Shown here: in pieces, positions 33,340-44,785 of the stretch | Layout: each line of letters opens with the position of its first letter | How positions within the stretch are numbered: the first letter of the stretch is position 1 | NCBI GenBank assembly: GCA_030180135.1 | Contig: CM058232.1 | Location: 79,465,001-79,529,000, forward strand | Direction: 5' to 3' | From: Orychophragmus violaceus | Lineage: Eukaryota; Streptophyta; Magnoliopsida; Brassicales; Brassicaceae | Length of the DNA stretch: 64,000 nt | Notes under the pieces: generated by a model | The model's database searches: none | What the model was told of the DNA's origin: nothing | The model's input: only the letters and a program-made list of their open reading frames with translations | Made by a program: the position numbers and the translations under genes

Positions 33340-34020
33340 TGAAGGAATTTATAGCAGATCCTAATCCAATTAGGCAATCCTGATCTGAATTCCGAGCCTA
33401 GGATCTAAGGTTCATATAATTGAATCTATGGGATCTCAGATTTACCTGGTGATTTGCAGCGGAAGATTTGCAGATAATCGAGATCGTGAAGCACCTCAAA
33501 CGATATGCCTCTACTGGTATCCACACGCACACGAACTGAACAAGAGGGATGCTAGTGCCTTTAGAGATCCAATCTCTTCAGAGGTTTCTATTCAAGTTCT
33601 GGTGGCTGTCTGTTCGGTTAAAAAACAGTTTAGGTCGACCATATATCTTATATATGTCGACTTAAACCATAACGGAATTAACCAACGATTAAACCGAATT
33701 AATCTGGTAATCCGCGAGTTGCATCGATCGACACACTCTTTGTGTCGATCGACACTGCCCCAGAATATTGATATCGAATGCATATCAAATATGCATTCAC
33801 TAGATCATTACATTAATGATCAACCTCGTCTTTAACGTCCAGTTTGCTTAGGTGTGTGACCCTGTAGGATCATATAACACTAGCAATGAGTTCTCAACTC
33901 GTTGATCATAAGTGGCTTCTAGCAAAGCATTATGACTACCTAGTGTTATGTGATTGTCTCATCTCGACTATACGACTTTCACTTAGAGCAAGTACAATAG
34001 ATTTCAAGACATTCCCAACA
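33340..34020 (-). repeat. C2 3' LTR (681 bp)
   Basis: On the minus strand it begins TGTTGGGAATGTC and ends ATTCCTTCA. The paired motif has cores at 33725 and 33746 (21 bp). A TATATAAG TATA box lies inside the palindrome that spans GTCGACC at 33633 to GTCGAC at 33657. The polypurine tract (complement of ATCTCCCACTTGTACTGG) abuts at 34021. Confidence 0.94.
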
Positions 34021-34844
34021 ATCTCCCACTTGTACTGGAATCATCTATTCCTTTAATCCCTTTGTAGCTATATCTCAATCTAGTATAAGGCAAGAACTGT
34101 GTCATCCTTATTGAGCTAGATCACGTTTATCGAATCCCGATTTGTACTGATAAAACAAACGACTGACAATCACCTCGTTTGAGCGCGGCCACACATTTCC
34201 AGTATCAAATCTTCGATAGGCCCATAGATATTTAACTCCTGTTATATAGGAGGTACAAATCCCATCTTGTTCCATCCATGTCTCTTTCATATTTCATGAT
34301 ACGCCTAATCAGTGTCTTTATGATCACCAGTTACGGTTGACGTTTGACAAAGTCAAGACGGACCAATCCATATGTAAGAGAACATGATGAACTCAGGTCT
34401 AAGGACTATACTCTATAGTCGTTATGAGAAGCTCTTATGACACTCATATAACATCTTGTAGAGTTCTCATTTAACGGGTCAAGTCCGATCATGTGTTCTC
34501 TAACACATATCTATGTGATTGACTTTAATACACTTATTAATGACTCCATGAAACATAGTCATCAGTCACCTCACATACTAGTCTCACGTGGTTGTTAATG
34601 TCCCATTTTAACAACCTCGACCAGGGACCATTTATAATTTATATCATTTATTGCTTATAGGGTTTCATGATCAAGTCACATACTTGATGACCTATAAAAT
34701 GTCATAAATTACTTTGGGACAATATATTTAATTAACACAATTAAATAATGCTGAAACAATTTCATTAAAATAACATAACCAAATTATGTTTTACGAACAT
34801 CAAGTCATAACTAAAACCAAATATAACTCCCACTGAAACCAAGA
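34021..34844 (-). other. C2 3' untranslated region
   Basis: 824 bp between the polyprotein end and the 3' LTR, without a gene; homologous to the C1 and C3 3' UTRs. Confidence 0.8.
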
Positions 34845-37800
34845 TCATATCTTAAGAAATCTAATGCCTACAGCAGCAGTGTGAAACTCATGCTTAGGCC
34901 TTGGGAGGGGCTTGGTCAGTGGATCAGCTACATTCTCATCCGTCGGGACTCTGCTGTTCTTCACATCTCCTCTATTCACAATATCACGGATAAGGTGATA
35001 TCTCCTTTCTATGTGTTTGGATTTCTGGTGTGATCTAGGTTCCTTTGCTTGCGCAATGGCTCCATTGTTGTCACAATACAAAGCCACCGGCTCAGAAATG
35101 CTAGGAATCACACCAAGTTTAGTAATGAACTTCTTGATCCAAACAGCCTCCTTTGCCGCTTCAGAAGCAGCGAGGTACTCAGCTTCAGTTATGGAATCTG
35201 CTACAGTGTCCTGCTTGGAACTCTTCCAGCTGACTGCACCGCCATTCAGGCAGAAGATGTAACCAGATTGCGATCGGAAATCATCTTTGTCTGTCTGAAA
35301 ACTTGCGTCTGTGTAACCACTTACTACCAGCTCATCACTTCCTCCGTACACCAAGAATTTATCCTTAGTATTTCTCAAATACTTCAGAATATTCTTGACT
35401 GCTGTCCAGTGACTTTCACCAGGATCCGATTGGTATCTACTCGTCATGCTTAAAGCACAAGCAACATCTGGACGAGTACAGAGCATGGCATACATGATGG
35501 ATCCCAACGCTGAGGCATAGGGAATCCGACTCATGCGTTCTCGCTCAGCAGGTGTTTCAGGACACTGCTTCTTGCTGAGACTTATGCCATAAGACATTGG
35601 TATGAAGCCCTTCTTGGAATCTTGCATCCTGAACCTGTGTAAGACTTTATCGATATAAGTGTCTTGACACAGTCCAATCAACTTGTTTAATCTATCTCTA
35701 TAGATTCTTATTCCAAGAATATACGCGGCTTCTCCCATGTCTTTCATTGAAAAACAACTTCCGAGCCAAGTCTTAACAGACTGTAACAACGGAATGTCAT
35801 TTCCGAGAAGAAGTATGTCATCTACATACAACACGAGAAATGCAACTGCGCTCCCACTAGTCTTCTTGTAAACACATGGTTCTTCTTCGTTCCTGATGAA
35901 ATCAAACTTTTTGACTGCTTCATCAAAACGAAGATTCTAACTCCGAGATGCTTGCTTCAATCCATAAATGGATCGATGAAGCTTGCATACTTTCCTAGCA
36001 GCATTAGGATCAATGAAACCTTCGGGCTGTGTCATGTACACATCCTCTTCCAGAATTCCATTAAGGAAAGCTGTTTTCACGTCCATCTGCCAGATCTCAT
36101 AATCATAATGAGCAGCTGTTGCTAGGAGAATCCGAATGGATTTAAGCATGGCGACAGGTGAATAGGTTTCTTCATAGCCAATACCATGAATTTGTTTGAA
36201 ACCTTTTGCCACTAGCCTTGCTTTATATATCTGAATATTTCCATCCACATCAATTTTCTTCTTGAAAATCCATTTACACTCAATGGGTCTTGCACCATCG
36301 GGTAAATCAACCAAAGACCATACTTGGTTCTGTGACATTGATCCCATTTCGGATTCTGCGGCTTTCAGCCACTTTTCGGAGTCAGGGCTCATCATCGCTT
36401 CTTCAAAATTCGCTGGCTCGTCACTGTCAATGATCAACAAATCATGACAATTGGTTACGATAAATCCATATCTCTCGGGTTCGTGACGGATCCTTTCGGA
36501 TCTGCGAATTTCAGGCTCCACAGGCGTTGGCTCTACAACTCTTTGTAGATCCAACTGTTGCTCCTCCACAATGGGCTGGGCGGTTTCCTGTGGCTCTCGA
36601 ACTTCTTCGAGTTGTACTTTACTCCCACTGTTTCTCTTGGAAAGAAACTCTCTCTCAAGAAAAACACAGTTCCGAGCAACAAACACTTTGTTCTCGGATT
36701 GGTTGTAAAAGTAGTATGCCTTGGTTTCCTTAGGATAACCAACGAAGTAGCACTTATCAGATTTGGGTTCGAGTTTATCTGTAATTAATCGCTTAACATA
36801 AGCTTCACAACCCCAAATCTTCAGGAAAGATAAAATCGGAACATTTCCAGTCCACATCTCATGTGGTGTCTTTGCAACTGATTTTGACGGAACCCTAATA
36901 AGTGTAAACGCAGACGTTTCTAGAGCGTATCCCCAAAAGGATAATGGAAGAGTTAAGAGACTCATCATTGATCGAACCATATCTAATAAAGTTCGATTCC
37001 TCCTCTCGGACACCCCATTCCATTGTGGTGTTCCAGGAGGAGTGAGTTGTGAAACAATTCCACAATCTCTCAAATGATCACTGAATTCTTGGCTTAAGTA
37101 TTCTCCTCCACGATCTGATCGAAGAGCCTTAATACTTTTGCCAAGTTGATTCTGTACTTCATTTTGGAATTCTTTGAACCTTTCAAAAGATTCCGACTTG
37201 TGTCTCATTAAATAGACATAGCCATACCTGCTGAAATCATCAGTGAAGGTAATGAAGTATCGAAAATTTCTTCTGCCACTTGTGCTCATTGGGCCGCACA
37301 CATCTGTATGTATAAGGCCCAATAGGTCACTGGCCCTTTCATTTTGTTTGTTGAAAGGGGCCTTAGTCATTTTGCCCAGTAAACAAGATTCACATTTTTC
37401 ACATGATTCTTAATCAAATGAGCCCAAAAGCCCATCACTATGGAGCTTTTGGATCCGTTTCTCGTTTATGTGGCCCAAACGACAATGCCAAAGAAAAGTC
37501 TGATTCGTATCATTTGATTTGAATCTCTTGGTGTTAATGTTATAGATTGGCGTGCTTTGGTTTAAAACATAAAGCTCATTCTCTAATGGGCTGCTACCAT
37601 AAAATATATCATTGTAATCAAAAGAACAACATTTATTCTTAATTGAAAACTGATATCCTTCTACGTCCAAAACAGGAATAGAAATAATATTTCTGCTTAT
37701 AGCAGGTACATAGTAGCAATTATTAAGTTTTAAAACCAAACCAGAAGGTAAAGACAAGTTATATGTTCCTACGGCTAATGCAGCAACTCTTGCTTCATTC

Positions 37801-38816
37801 CCCACGCGTAGGTCCACTTGCCCCTTTTCCAACTTCCTACTGTTGCTTAGGCCCTGCATATTTGTACAAATATGATCACCACAACCGGTATCCAATACCC
37901 AAAAAGTAGAACCAGAAGTAGTAACATTTACTTCTATAACATAAATACCTGAAGATGAAGTCTCGAAAGTCTTCTTCTTCTTCTCTTCCAAGAATTTGTT
38001 GCAGTTTCTCTTCCAATGTCCAGGCTCTTTACAGTAATGGAACTTATCAGTCACAGATGGGCCAGGCTTGGGCTTAGGGGGTGGCGCAGGCGCGCCCTAG
38101 TTCTCAACCTGGACGGCCTTGCTCTTTCCCTTACCTTTGCCAAGTTTCTTAAACTTCTTACCTCCTTGTACCATAAGTACATTTGGAGTGCCCTTCTTGA
38201 TGTTAGGCTCAGTTGTCTTGAGCATGCCATGCAGTTCAGTCAACGTCTTCGTCAAGTTGTTCATGTTATAGTTCATAACAAACTGATCATAACTTGACGG
38301 CAGTGACTGCAGAATGATGTCAGTAGCCAACTCTTGGCTAATGGGACAATCCAGCTTCTCCAGGTTATCAATATAACCCATCATCTTAATGACATGAGGA
38401 CTGACTGGGCCGTCCTTTTGTAGCTTGCATTCAATGAGAGATTTAACCGTCTGGTACCTCTCAGTTCGTTCTTGCTCCTGAAACATACTTTTCAGGCTAG
38501 TGATCATCTCCACTGGCGACTCCACGTTCTCGTATTGCTTTTGCAAATCCGAGTTCATGGTAGCCAACATGAGACAATTCATATCGACCACATCATTAGA
38601 GTGCTTATCCCAAGCACTCCTTTCTGCATGTGGAGCATTGGCTCTCGGTTTTTCAGGGAGAACAGTTTCCAGGACATAGTCCCTTTTCTCCTGCTTGAGA
38701 ACAATTCTCAAGTTCCGATACCATTCGAGAAAATTCGATCCATTTAACTTGTCCTTCTCAAGGACGGATCGCAGGGAGAAAGAGTTATTATGAGTGTTAG
38801 TCATAGCTGAGAACAA
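34845..38816 (-). pseudogene. C2 Copia gag-pol polyprotein, three in-frame stops and no frameshift
   Basis: All four open stretches (38816-38097, 38054-37410, 37370-35937, 35834-34845) share one frame. Stops: TAG at 38099-38097, TAA at 37412-37410 (expected Tyr or Phe, cf. FDFESC in C1) and TAG at 35939-35937. The last is the same codon as the single stop of C1. Content: gag (LNGSNFLEWYRNLRIVLKQE), zinc knuckle, protease VLDTGCGDHICT, integrase (LGLIHTDVCGP, RSDRGGEYLS, QWNGVSERRN), RT (WIFKKKIDVDGN, QMDVKTAFLNG, YVDDILLLGND) and RNase H (YTDASFQTD, ITEAEYLAASEA). The first zinc-knuckle Cys is lost (KFHYCKEPGHW against ICRFCKEPGHW), which would weaken RNA binding by Gag. Confidence 0.94.
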
Positions 38817-39918
38817 AGAAAGGTAAAAGGTTTAGTTATGATGTTCAAGAAATGAGAAGTCTTAACTTTTAAGAAAACTCGCATTATATTCAAACATTGT
38901 TTCCTCAGATGAATATAATGATCCAAGACCCATATTTCACTAAACTTGAGTGAGCCACTGGCTATCACCCTAATTTAGCTATCTAGGTAAGCAAAAACTT
39001 TGCTAGTTATATCCAATATAACTCTTGGTTGTGGATTGACATCTCATGCCCAATCCACCTGATGTCTCTGAGTCCAAAACGATTTTGATGGCCCAGTCAA
39101 GTAAACCAATCTCTTCAATCATGTAATTGTCGATGTCTTGCACTGCAAATCCATCAACACGATTACCTCTGTCTTACTCATGAAATTGTGGACATCTTGC
39201 ACTGCAAGTCTATCGCACAATTAAATGGGTCTTGACAGTTGACAAGATTGGAAAGACATCAAGTATCACTTGATATTTGATTGAGGAACATAACTATTTA
39301 AAACGTTTAGTTTTATTATGTTTTAATTCTTCTAATTAAATGATTTGTCTTGGTTTGGTTCTGTGGTTTCAGGTTCCATAACCTAAACCATCGAATCCTG
39401 TGTCGACCGACACTACTTTAGTGTCGACCGACACTACTTTAGTGCCGATCGATGCTGATTAACCAAAACCAATCTGCGATAACCGATCAATCCAATTGAT
39501 CCGGTTCTGAGTACCGGTCAGTATCGATCGATGCTACATTAGCATCGGTCGATACCAACCCAATCGCAATAAACCATTCTTAGCGTTTAACCATCTTTAA
39601 CCAAGCTCGATAACCGGTCCAATCCAATTGAACCGATTCATCAATCTCGCGAGGTTTGTGTCGACCGACACAACTCTTGTGTCGATCGACACTAGGCGAA
39701 ACATAAGTTTTATTCGGGTTTTCGCCCTGTGTCGATCGACGCCGGATTGGCATCGATCGACACTATGCGAAAAACCCTAAATTTTGTTCGGGTTTTCGCA
39801 TGGTGTCGATCGATGCCAACTTTGATCAAAACGAGTTTTAGCATGCTTGTATCATTCATACAAAGATCCAAATTCAACCAATCTAATCAACATGCTACAG
39901 ATTCAATGGAACCCTAAA
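38817..39918 (-). other. C2 untranslated leader with CGATCG arrays
   Basis: 1.1 kb, no ORF. It contains paired and tripled palindromes (39395-39830) and text homologous to the C3 leader (TTGATGTCTTTCCAATC-type blocks). Confidence 0.8.
39395..39830. repeat. CGATCG palindrome arrays in C2 leader
   Basis: A triplet starts at 39404 (CGACCG), 39425 (CGACCG) and 39446 (CGATCG), exactly 21 bp apart twice. Pairs are at 39525/39546, 39662/39683 and 39733/39754, all 21 bp. A single core is at 39807. Arms are mainly GTGT/ACAC with some ATGC. CGACCG and CGGTCG variants keep the spacing even when the core has one change. Confidence 0.92.
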
Positions 39919-39930
39919 GCTCTGATACCA
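39919..39930 (-). other. C2 primer binding site
   Basis: GCTCTGATACCA, the complement of TGGTATCAGAGC (initiator Met tRNA type), one base from the 5' LTR. Confidence 0.93.
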
Positions 39931-39931
39931 C

Positions 39932-40612
39932 TGAAGGAATTTCTAGCAGATCCTAATCCAATTAGGCAATCCTGGTCTGAATTCCGAGCCTAGGATCTAA
40001 GGTTCATATAATTGAATCTATGGGATCTCAGATTTACCTGGTGATTTGCAGCGGAAGATTTGCAGATAATCGAGATCGCGAAGCACCTCAAACGTTGTGC
40101 CTCTACTGGTATCCACACGCACACGAACTGAACAGGAGGGATGCTAGTGCCTGTAGAGATCCAATCTCTTCAGAGGTTTCTATTCAAGTTCTGGTGGCTG
40201 TCTGTTCGGTTAAAAAACAGTTTAGGTCGACCATATATCTTATATATGTCTACTTAAACCATAACGGAATTAACCAACGATTAAACCGAATAAATCTGGT
40301 AATCCGCGAGTTGCATCGATCGACACACTCTTTGTGTCGATCGACACTGCCCCAGAATATTGATATCGAATGCATATCAAATATGAATTCACTAGATCAT
40401 TACATTAATGATCAACCTCGTCTTTAACGTCCAGTTTGCTTGGGTGTGTGACCCTGTAGGATCATATAACACTAGCAATGAGTTCTCAACTCATTGATCA
40501 TAAGTGGTTTCTAGCAAAGCATTATGACTATCTAGTGTTATGTGATTGTCTCATCTCGACTATACGACTTTCACTTAGAGCAAGTACAATAGATTTCAGG
40601 ACATTCCCAACA
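39932..40612 (-). repeat. C2 5' LTR (681 bp)
   Basis: Same length as the other LTR. Paired cores at 40317 and 40338 (21 bp). CATAG follows at 40613-40617. The outer edge lies 676 bp from the LecRK start codon, facing it head to head. Confidence 0.94.
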
Positions 40613-40617
40613 CATAG

Positions 40618-40865
40618 AAATAAAATGAGGTCTCAGATAAAGGAATACGATATTACTGAACAAATAATCAAAATCGGATTTGGATTCGGATTTTCGATTT
40701 CCATTCAGATCGGATTTTCGGATTTTAGGGTTTTCGGATGTAGGCTCATAAAATCTGATAGGATATTTTAGTAAAATCGGGTTCGGATTTTTTCGGGTTT
40801 TTCGGGTGAGGGTTTGGGTTCGGGTTCGGGTTCCAAATTCGGATAAAATGCCCAGACCTACTTGA
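40618..40865. repeat. Right part of the TTCGGGT-rich dispersed repeat
   Basis: GGATTTTCGGATTTT and GGGTTCGGGTTCGGG words, ending about GGATAAAATGCCCAGACC. Continuation of 32995-33339 across C2. Confidence 0.55.
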
Positions 40866-41069
40866 GGCTTTGTGTCCACACACTCGCAAGAGGGCAGTTT
40901 CAGTGATTGGTAGTAACGTGTCTTCTAATATCTCTTTCACATTAATGTAACTTTTGGAAATGTTATTTGGCATACCAGACGACTGTGAGTCTCCAGTCTT
41001 TTAACAAAAAGAAAAAAAAAAAGACAACCGAGTGTAGGAGAAAAATCAGAGGCGTTAAGTAAAGCAAGG

Positions 41070-41081
41070 TTTGACGTCAAA
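41070..41081 (+). promoter_or_regulatory. TGACGTCA / double W-box palindrome upstream of LecRK
   Basis: TTTGACGTCAAA contains the bZIP/TGA-factor core TGACGTCA and a WRKY W-box TTGAC on each strand, about 210 bp before the ATG. Both fit a defence-inducible receptor kinase; occupancy is inference. Confidence 0.5.
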
Positions 41082-41194
41082 ACAAAAACAATGGTTTACG
41101 AATGTCTCTATTCGACGGGAACTTTACGTTTTTTGCCCACATTTATTCGAATTTGTATAATTCTGATATTGGTAGACTTTTCCAGTGTTTTGTA

Positions 41195-41204
41195 CCATAA
41201 ATAG
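41195..41204 (+). promoter_or_regulatory. Probable TATA box of LecRK
   Basis: CCATAAATAG, about 85 bp before the ATG at 41289, in a region otherwise free of close TATAAA matches. Confidence 0.5.
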
Positions 41205-41288
41205 TGTTTCTTTCTTCAGTTACTCTTATGACTCAAATATCCACACAAAAAAAAACAAACAAAAAAGAGCAGAAGAAAAGAGGAAGCC

Positions 41289-43283
41289 ATGTTCTTCAAG
41301 CTCCTCACTATCTTCTTCTTCAGTTTTCTCTGTCAATCCCTAAGATCATCTTCCCAAATTCAAAATTTCACTTACAACGGCTTTCGTCCACTAACTGAAC
41401 TATCAATCCAAGGAATTGCCAGCATCACACCCAACGGTCTCTTGATGCTCACTAACACGACCGCTTTGACAATTGGTCAAGCCTTCTATACCAAACCAAT
41501 CCGGTTCAAAGATTCTCCAAACGGCAACGTTTCATCTTTTTCCACAACCTTCGTTTTCGCTATTCACTCTCAGACCCGTATATTTAGTAGCCACGGCATG
41601 GCCTTCGTCGTTGCTCCTACCCCAAACCTCCCTTACGGAACGCAAAGCTACTTTGGTCTCTTCAACATCACAAACAACGGTGACGACACAAATCATGTCT
41701 TTGCTGTCGAATTAGATACAGTCCGGAATGAAGACTTCAACGAAACAAACGGTAACCATGCTGGAATCGACATCAACAGTGTGTTTTCGGTGGAAAGTTC
41801 ACCGGCTGGGTATTGGGACGAGAAAGACCAATTCAAGAATCTGACTTTGATTAGTCGTAAGCCAATGCAGGTTTGGGTTGATTACGATGGTCGTTCGCAT
41901 CGAATCAACCTGACAATGGCTCCGTTCAAGGAAGATAAACCTAAAAAGCCGCTTATTTCGATTGTCAGAGATCTTTCTTCTGTTATACTCCAAGATATGT
42001 TTGTTGGTTTCTCAGGTGCGACCGGTTCTGTTATGTCGGAGCATTATCTTCTCGGGTGGAGTTTCGGGTTAAACCAAGATGCTCTGCCGTTGGCTTTATC
42101 AAAAATTCCAAAGCTTCCTCGGTTCGAGCCCAAGAAAATCTCTAATTTCTACAAGACCGGGATGATTTCCCTCGTTTTGATTTTCTCCTTGATATTCTTT
42201 GTCGGCTTCATCGTGAGGAGAAAGAGAAAGTTCGCGGAGGAGATGGAAGATTGGGAAAAAGAGTTCAAGAAAAACCGATTCAAGTTCAAGGATTTGTACT
42301 ATGCAACAAAAGGATTCAAGGAGAAGGACGTTCTCGGATCAGGCGGGTTTGGGAGGGTTTACAAAGGTGTAATACCGAGGACAAAGTTGGAGATCGCTGT
42401 GAAAAGAGTCTCGCATGAGTCCCGACAAGGGCTGAAAGAGTTTGTGTCCGAGATCGTCAGTATTGGTCATATGAGTCACCGGAATATAGTTCCTCTTTTG
42501 GGTTATTGCCGCAGGAGATGTGAGCTTCTTTTGGTGTATGGTTACATGCCCAATGGAAGCTTAGACAAGTACTTGTACAACACTCCGGAGGTAACCCTGA
42601 ATTGGAAACAGAGGATTAAGGTCATTTTAGGCGTGGCCTCTGGCTTATTCTATCTTCACGAGGAATGGGAACAAGTGGTGATTCATCGTGACATCAAAGC
42701 AAGCAACGTCTTGTTAGATGGAGAGTTCAACGGGAGACTCGGGGATTTTGGTTTGGCTAGGTTATACGATCATGGGTCAGATCCTCAAACCACACATATC
42801 GTTGGAACATTGGGATACTTGGCCCCTGAGCACATCCGGACAGGGCGTGCCACAACCGCTACTGATGTTTTTGCGTTTGGGGTGTTCTTACTAGAAGTTG
42901 TTTGTGGTAGACGTCCCATCGAGAGTCATAACAAGGGTGCTGAGCCAATCTTGCTGGTGGATTGGGTTTTTGGGTTATGGAATGAGGGAAACATATTAGA
43001 TGCTAAGGATCCAAATTTGGGTTCTGAGTATGACCAAAAAGAGGTTGAAATGGTTTTGAAGCTAGGTCTTTTGTGCTCTCACTCCGACCCACGGGCTAGG
43101 CCAAGTATGAGTCAAGTGTTACATTATCTAAGAGGGGATGGAGAGTTAGCAGATTTCTCGACGTTGGACTTGTCCAGAAGTGGGACGATATTCGGAGTCA
43201 GTGAACTCGGGATGCAGTATTCTTCTTCCGTCTTTACCGATGGATATTCCATCACCCCTTCTCTACTCTCTGGTGGGAGGTGA
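41289..43283 (+). CDS. L-type lectin-domain receptor kinase, clade IV-like (LecRK-IV)
   Basis: 664 aa, intronless as usual for this family. Signal peptide about 1-22 (hydrophobic FKLLTIFFFSFLC). Legume-type lectin domain about 24-262, with SFSTTFVFAI, the HGMAFVVAP block, VFAVELDT and the HAGIDINS / SPAGYWDE segment. Transmembrane helix about 292-309, then a basic RRKRK stop-transfer. Kinase domain about 348-620: glycine loop GSGGFGRVYKG (350-360), lysine K372 in AVKR, catalytic HRDIKASN (466-473, an RD kinase) and DFG 486-488. The C-terminal tail ends SGGR. All catalytic residues are present, so it looks functional: a plasma-membrane receptor with an extracellular lectin domain, probably in immune signalling. 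It is closest to my memory of Arabidopsis LecRK-IV.1 (At2g37710); the exact orthologue is not settled. It is the only intact host gene here. Confidence 0.95.
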   Translation: MFFKLLTIFFFSFLCQSLRSSSQIQNFTYNGFRPLTELSIQGIASITPNGLLMLTNTTALTIGQAFYTKPIRFKDSPNGNVSSFSTTFVFAIHSQTRIFSSHGMAFVVAPTPNLPYGTQSYFGLFNITNNGDDTNHVFAVELDTVRNEDFNETNGNHAGIDINSVFSVESSPAGYWDEKDQFKNLTLISRKPMQVWVDYDGRSHRINLTMAPFKEDKPKKPLISIVRDLSSVILQDMFVGFSGATGSVMSEHYLLGWSFGLNQDALPLALSKIPKLPRFEPKKISNFYKTGMISLVLIFSLIFFVGFIVRRKRKFAEEMEDWEKEFKKNRFKFKDLYYATKGFKEKDVLGSGGFGRVYKGVIPRTKLEIAVKRVSHESRQGLKEFVSEIVSIGHMSHRNIVPLLGYCRRRCELLLVYGYMPNGSLDKYLYNTPEVTLNWKQRIKVILGVASGLFYLHEEWEQVVIHRDIKASNVLLDGEFNGRLGDFGLARLYDHGSDPQTTHIVGTLGYLAPEHIRTGRATTATDVFAFGVFLLEVVCGRRPIESHNKGAEPILLVDWVFGLWNEGNILDAKDPNLGSEYDQKEVEMVLKLGLLCSHSDPRARPSMSQVLHYLRGDGELADFSTLDLSRSGTIFGVSELGMQYSSSVFTDGYSITPSLLSGGR

Positions 43284-44099
43284 ATGTTTTAGTGTCTTTT
43301 TATATCATATTGTCGCCAAGGTTTTTGAGATTTCTATACATGAATATTGAACCATATCCTAATAAACCCAGTTAGATATATTCGGTAGAAGGTTAGTAAT
43401 TTCAAACCTTCAACACTTAACAACAAAAAAATGAGCCATAGTGAAATACTTAATGCCTATAATCCTAATGTTAATCTCCTTTTCTAGAAAGTAAAATTGT
43501 TGGGGCGATTTTAAGTATACTAATAAGTTAGTAATACATGGCTTCGCCATATCTGAATTTTCCTAAAGAGCAAAACGACAAAAGTCCTGCCTCCAAACAA
43601 CTTCTCGAACGAATCTGGATAGGCGGACCTTTGTTTGATATACACGACAACTGCAAAGGCATTAAATGTATTCAAACGAACGATGTCTACATTCCCCAAC
43701 AAAACCAGCATCAAAGTAACAAAATTGCATAGCACAAGGAAGTCCAACCATCAAGCTACCGCTGAAACTGAAGCCTGAAAGTGTACCAATTAATCCGCCT
43801 ATTGAGGCTGTGCGACCCAACCTTGCGATACCAGAAAAAACAATCCAATAAATATTCTTCAAACCATTTAAGAGAGAAGAGCGAGGTCTCATATAAAAGG
43901 CTCCTTGCAGGAGTTCAGATACCCCCTTAAGTTTTCATATAGCAGAAGATTCAATTCACTCTTGGAGAAATTTTTCTCTCTTCCCCTTTGCGCCTATATA
44001 TATATATATATATATTGAGTTTTTCTGACAGTTCTCTTGTCAGCCTTTCCAAAATAAATCCATTACAATCATAGCAGTCACATGAAAAGTCACGATCCC
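43284..44099. other. Host sequence downstream of LecRK, up to T1
   Basis: It includes weak frames: a 64-codon one on + (43538-43732, MASPYLNFPKEQ) and a 76-codon one on - (43892-43662, GLIGTLSGFSFSG). Neither is a family I recognise and they overlap each other, so at most one is real. A TA microsatellite is at about 43996-44014. The last five bases, ATCCC (44095-44099), are the left target-site duplication of T1. Confidence 0.5.
43361..43366 (+). terminator. Possible poly(A) signal of LecRK
   Basis: AATAAA, 78 bases after the stop codon. A second candidate context is AT-rich sequence just downstream. Confidence 0.45.
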
Positions 44100-44729
44100 T
44101 GTTATATATGGGTTTAGCATCCCATCCAGTTAAAAGGTTCAATATCTATTCTCTGAACAGAGGCCAGTCCAACAGAAGCAAAGCGGCCCAACAAGCAACA
44201 AAGGCCCGAACACACACGTTCAAACCGAGCCCACTCCCATCGGCTCGGCTCGGCTCGATCCAAGCCGAACGACAGCAAGTCAGCTCGGCTACGCTAACAA
44301 CCAAAGGAACGTACGGCTTAGCCCATCTTGTCATCAAGTACGGCCCAATCCGCACGAGCTCGACAAGCGGTCAACGGTCTGTAAAAAGTACGACCGTATT
44401 TTACTATAAATAGGAGTCGTCACTGTACATTAATGTAACTTTTAGGGATTTGTGCACTTCTCACTACTTTCTCTCTCTTGAGTAAACATTCCCGAACTGT
44501 AAAAACCGAGCTCGTTTTTCGACAAGCTCGGGCTTTCACTTGAATACAACACGCTCATTACCGAGCATACTTCTCTCTTCACTACTTGCGCACCGAATAT
44601 TCCTCTCTTAACTCATCACCGAGCCTAGTCAGTTCTCTCTTAGAAAATCTTTGACCTGCGGACCCGAGCACGTTAACTCTCCCGAGCAAGACGCGCTCTC
44701 AAACCTTTGTGACAAGCTCGGTTATCACA
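44100..44729 (+). repeat. T1 5' LTR (630 bp)
   Basis: Begins TGTTATATATGGG and ends CTCGGTTATCACA. TATA box TATAAATA at 44405-44412. Rich in GAGCTCG/CGAGC words; no CGATCG pairs. Confidence 0.95.
44405..44412 (+). promoter_or_regulatory. T1 LTR TATA box
   Basis: TATAAATA within TTTTACTATAAATAGGAG, conserved in the 3' LTR at 62951-62958. Transcription would start about 30 bp further on. Confidence 0.75.
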
Positions 44730-44731
44730 AT

Positions 44732-44748
44732 TGGCGCCGTCTGTGGGG
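44732..44748 (+). other. T1 primer binding site
   Basis: TGGCGCCGTCTGTGGGG, two bases after the 5' LTR. TGGCGCC-type primer sites are usual in Tat and Athila elements; the exact tRNA was not determined. Confidence 0.85.
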
Positions 44749-44785
44749 ACTTAAGTTTTTTCTTCACTAACAGACATGTTCAACG

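Larger units (their letters stand above)
33340..40612 (-). mobile_element. C2: complete Ty1/Copia element on the minus strand
   Basis: 7273 bp, two 681-bp LTRs, TSD CATAG (33335-33339 and 40613-40617). The primer site lies inside the right LTR and the purine tract inside the left LTR, so transcription runs right to left, away from the LecRK gene. I count about 15 LTR differences (2.2%), older than C1 and C3. It is in the same family as C3 (LTRs about 90% alike) and related to C1. Confidence 0.96.

Noticed and set aside
33428..33835. 135-codon frame present in both C2 LTRs
   Set aside because: It runs antisense to the element through the palindrome pair and TATA region; it is duplicated because LTRs are duplicated and is absent from C3.
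43520..43892. Small overlapping frames downstream of LecRK as a host gene
   Set aside because: Competing frames on both strands, no recognisable domain; listed only as intergenic sequence.
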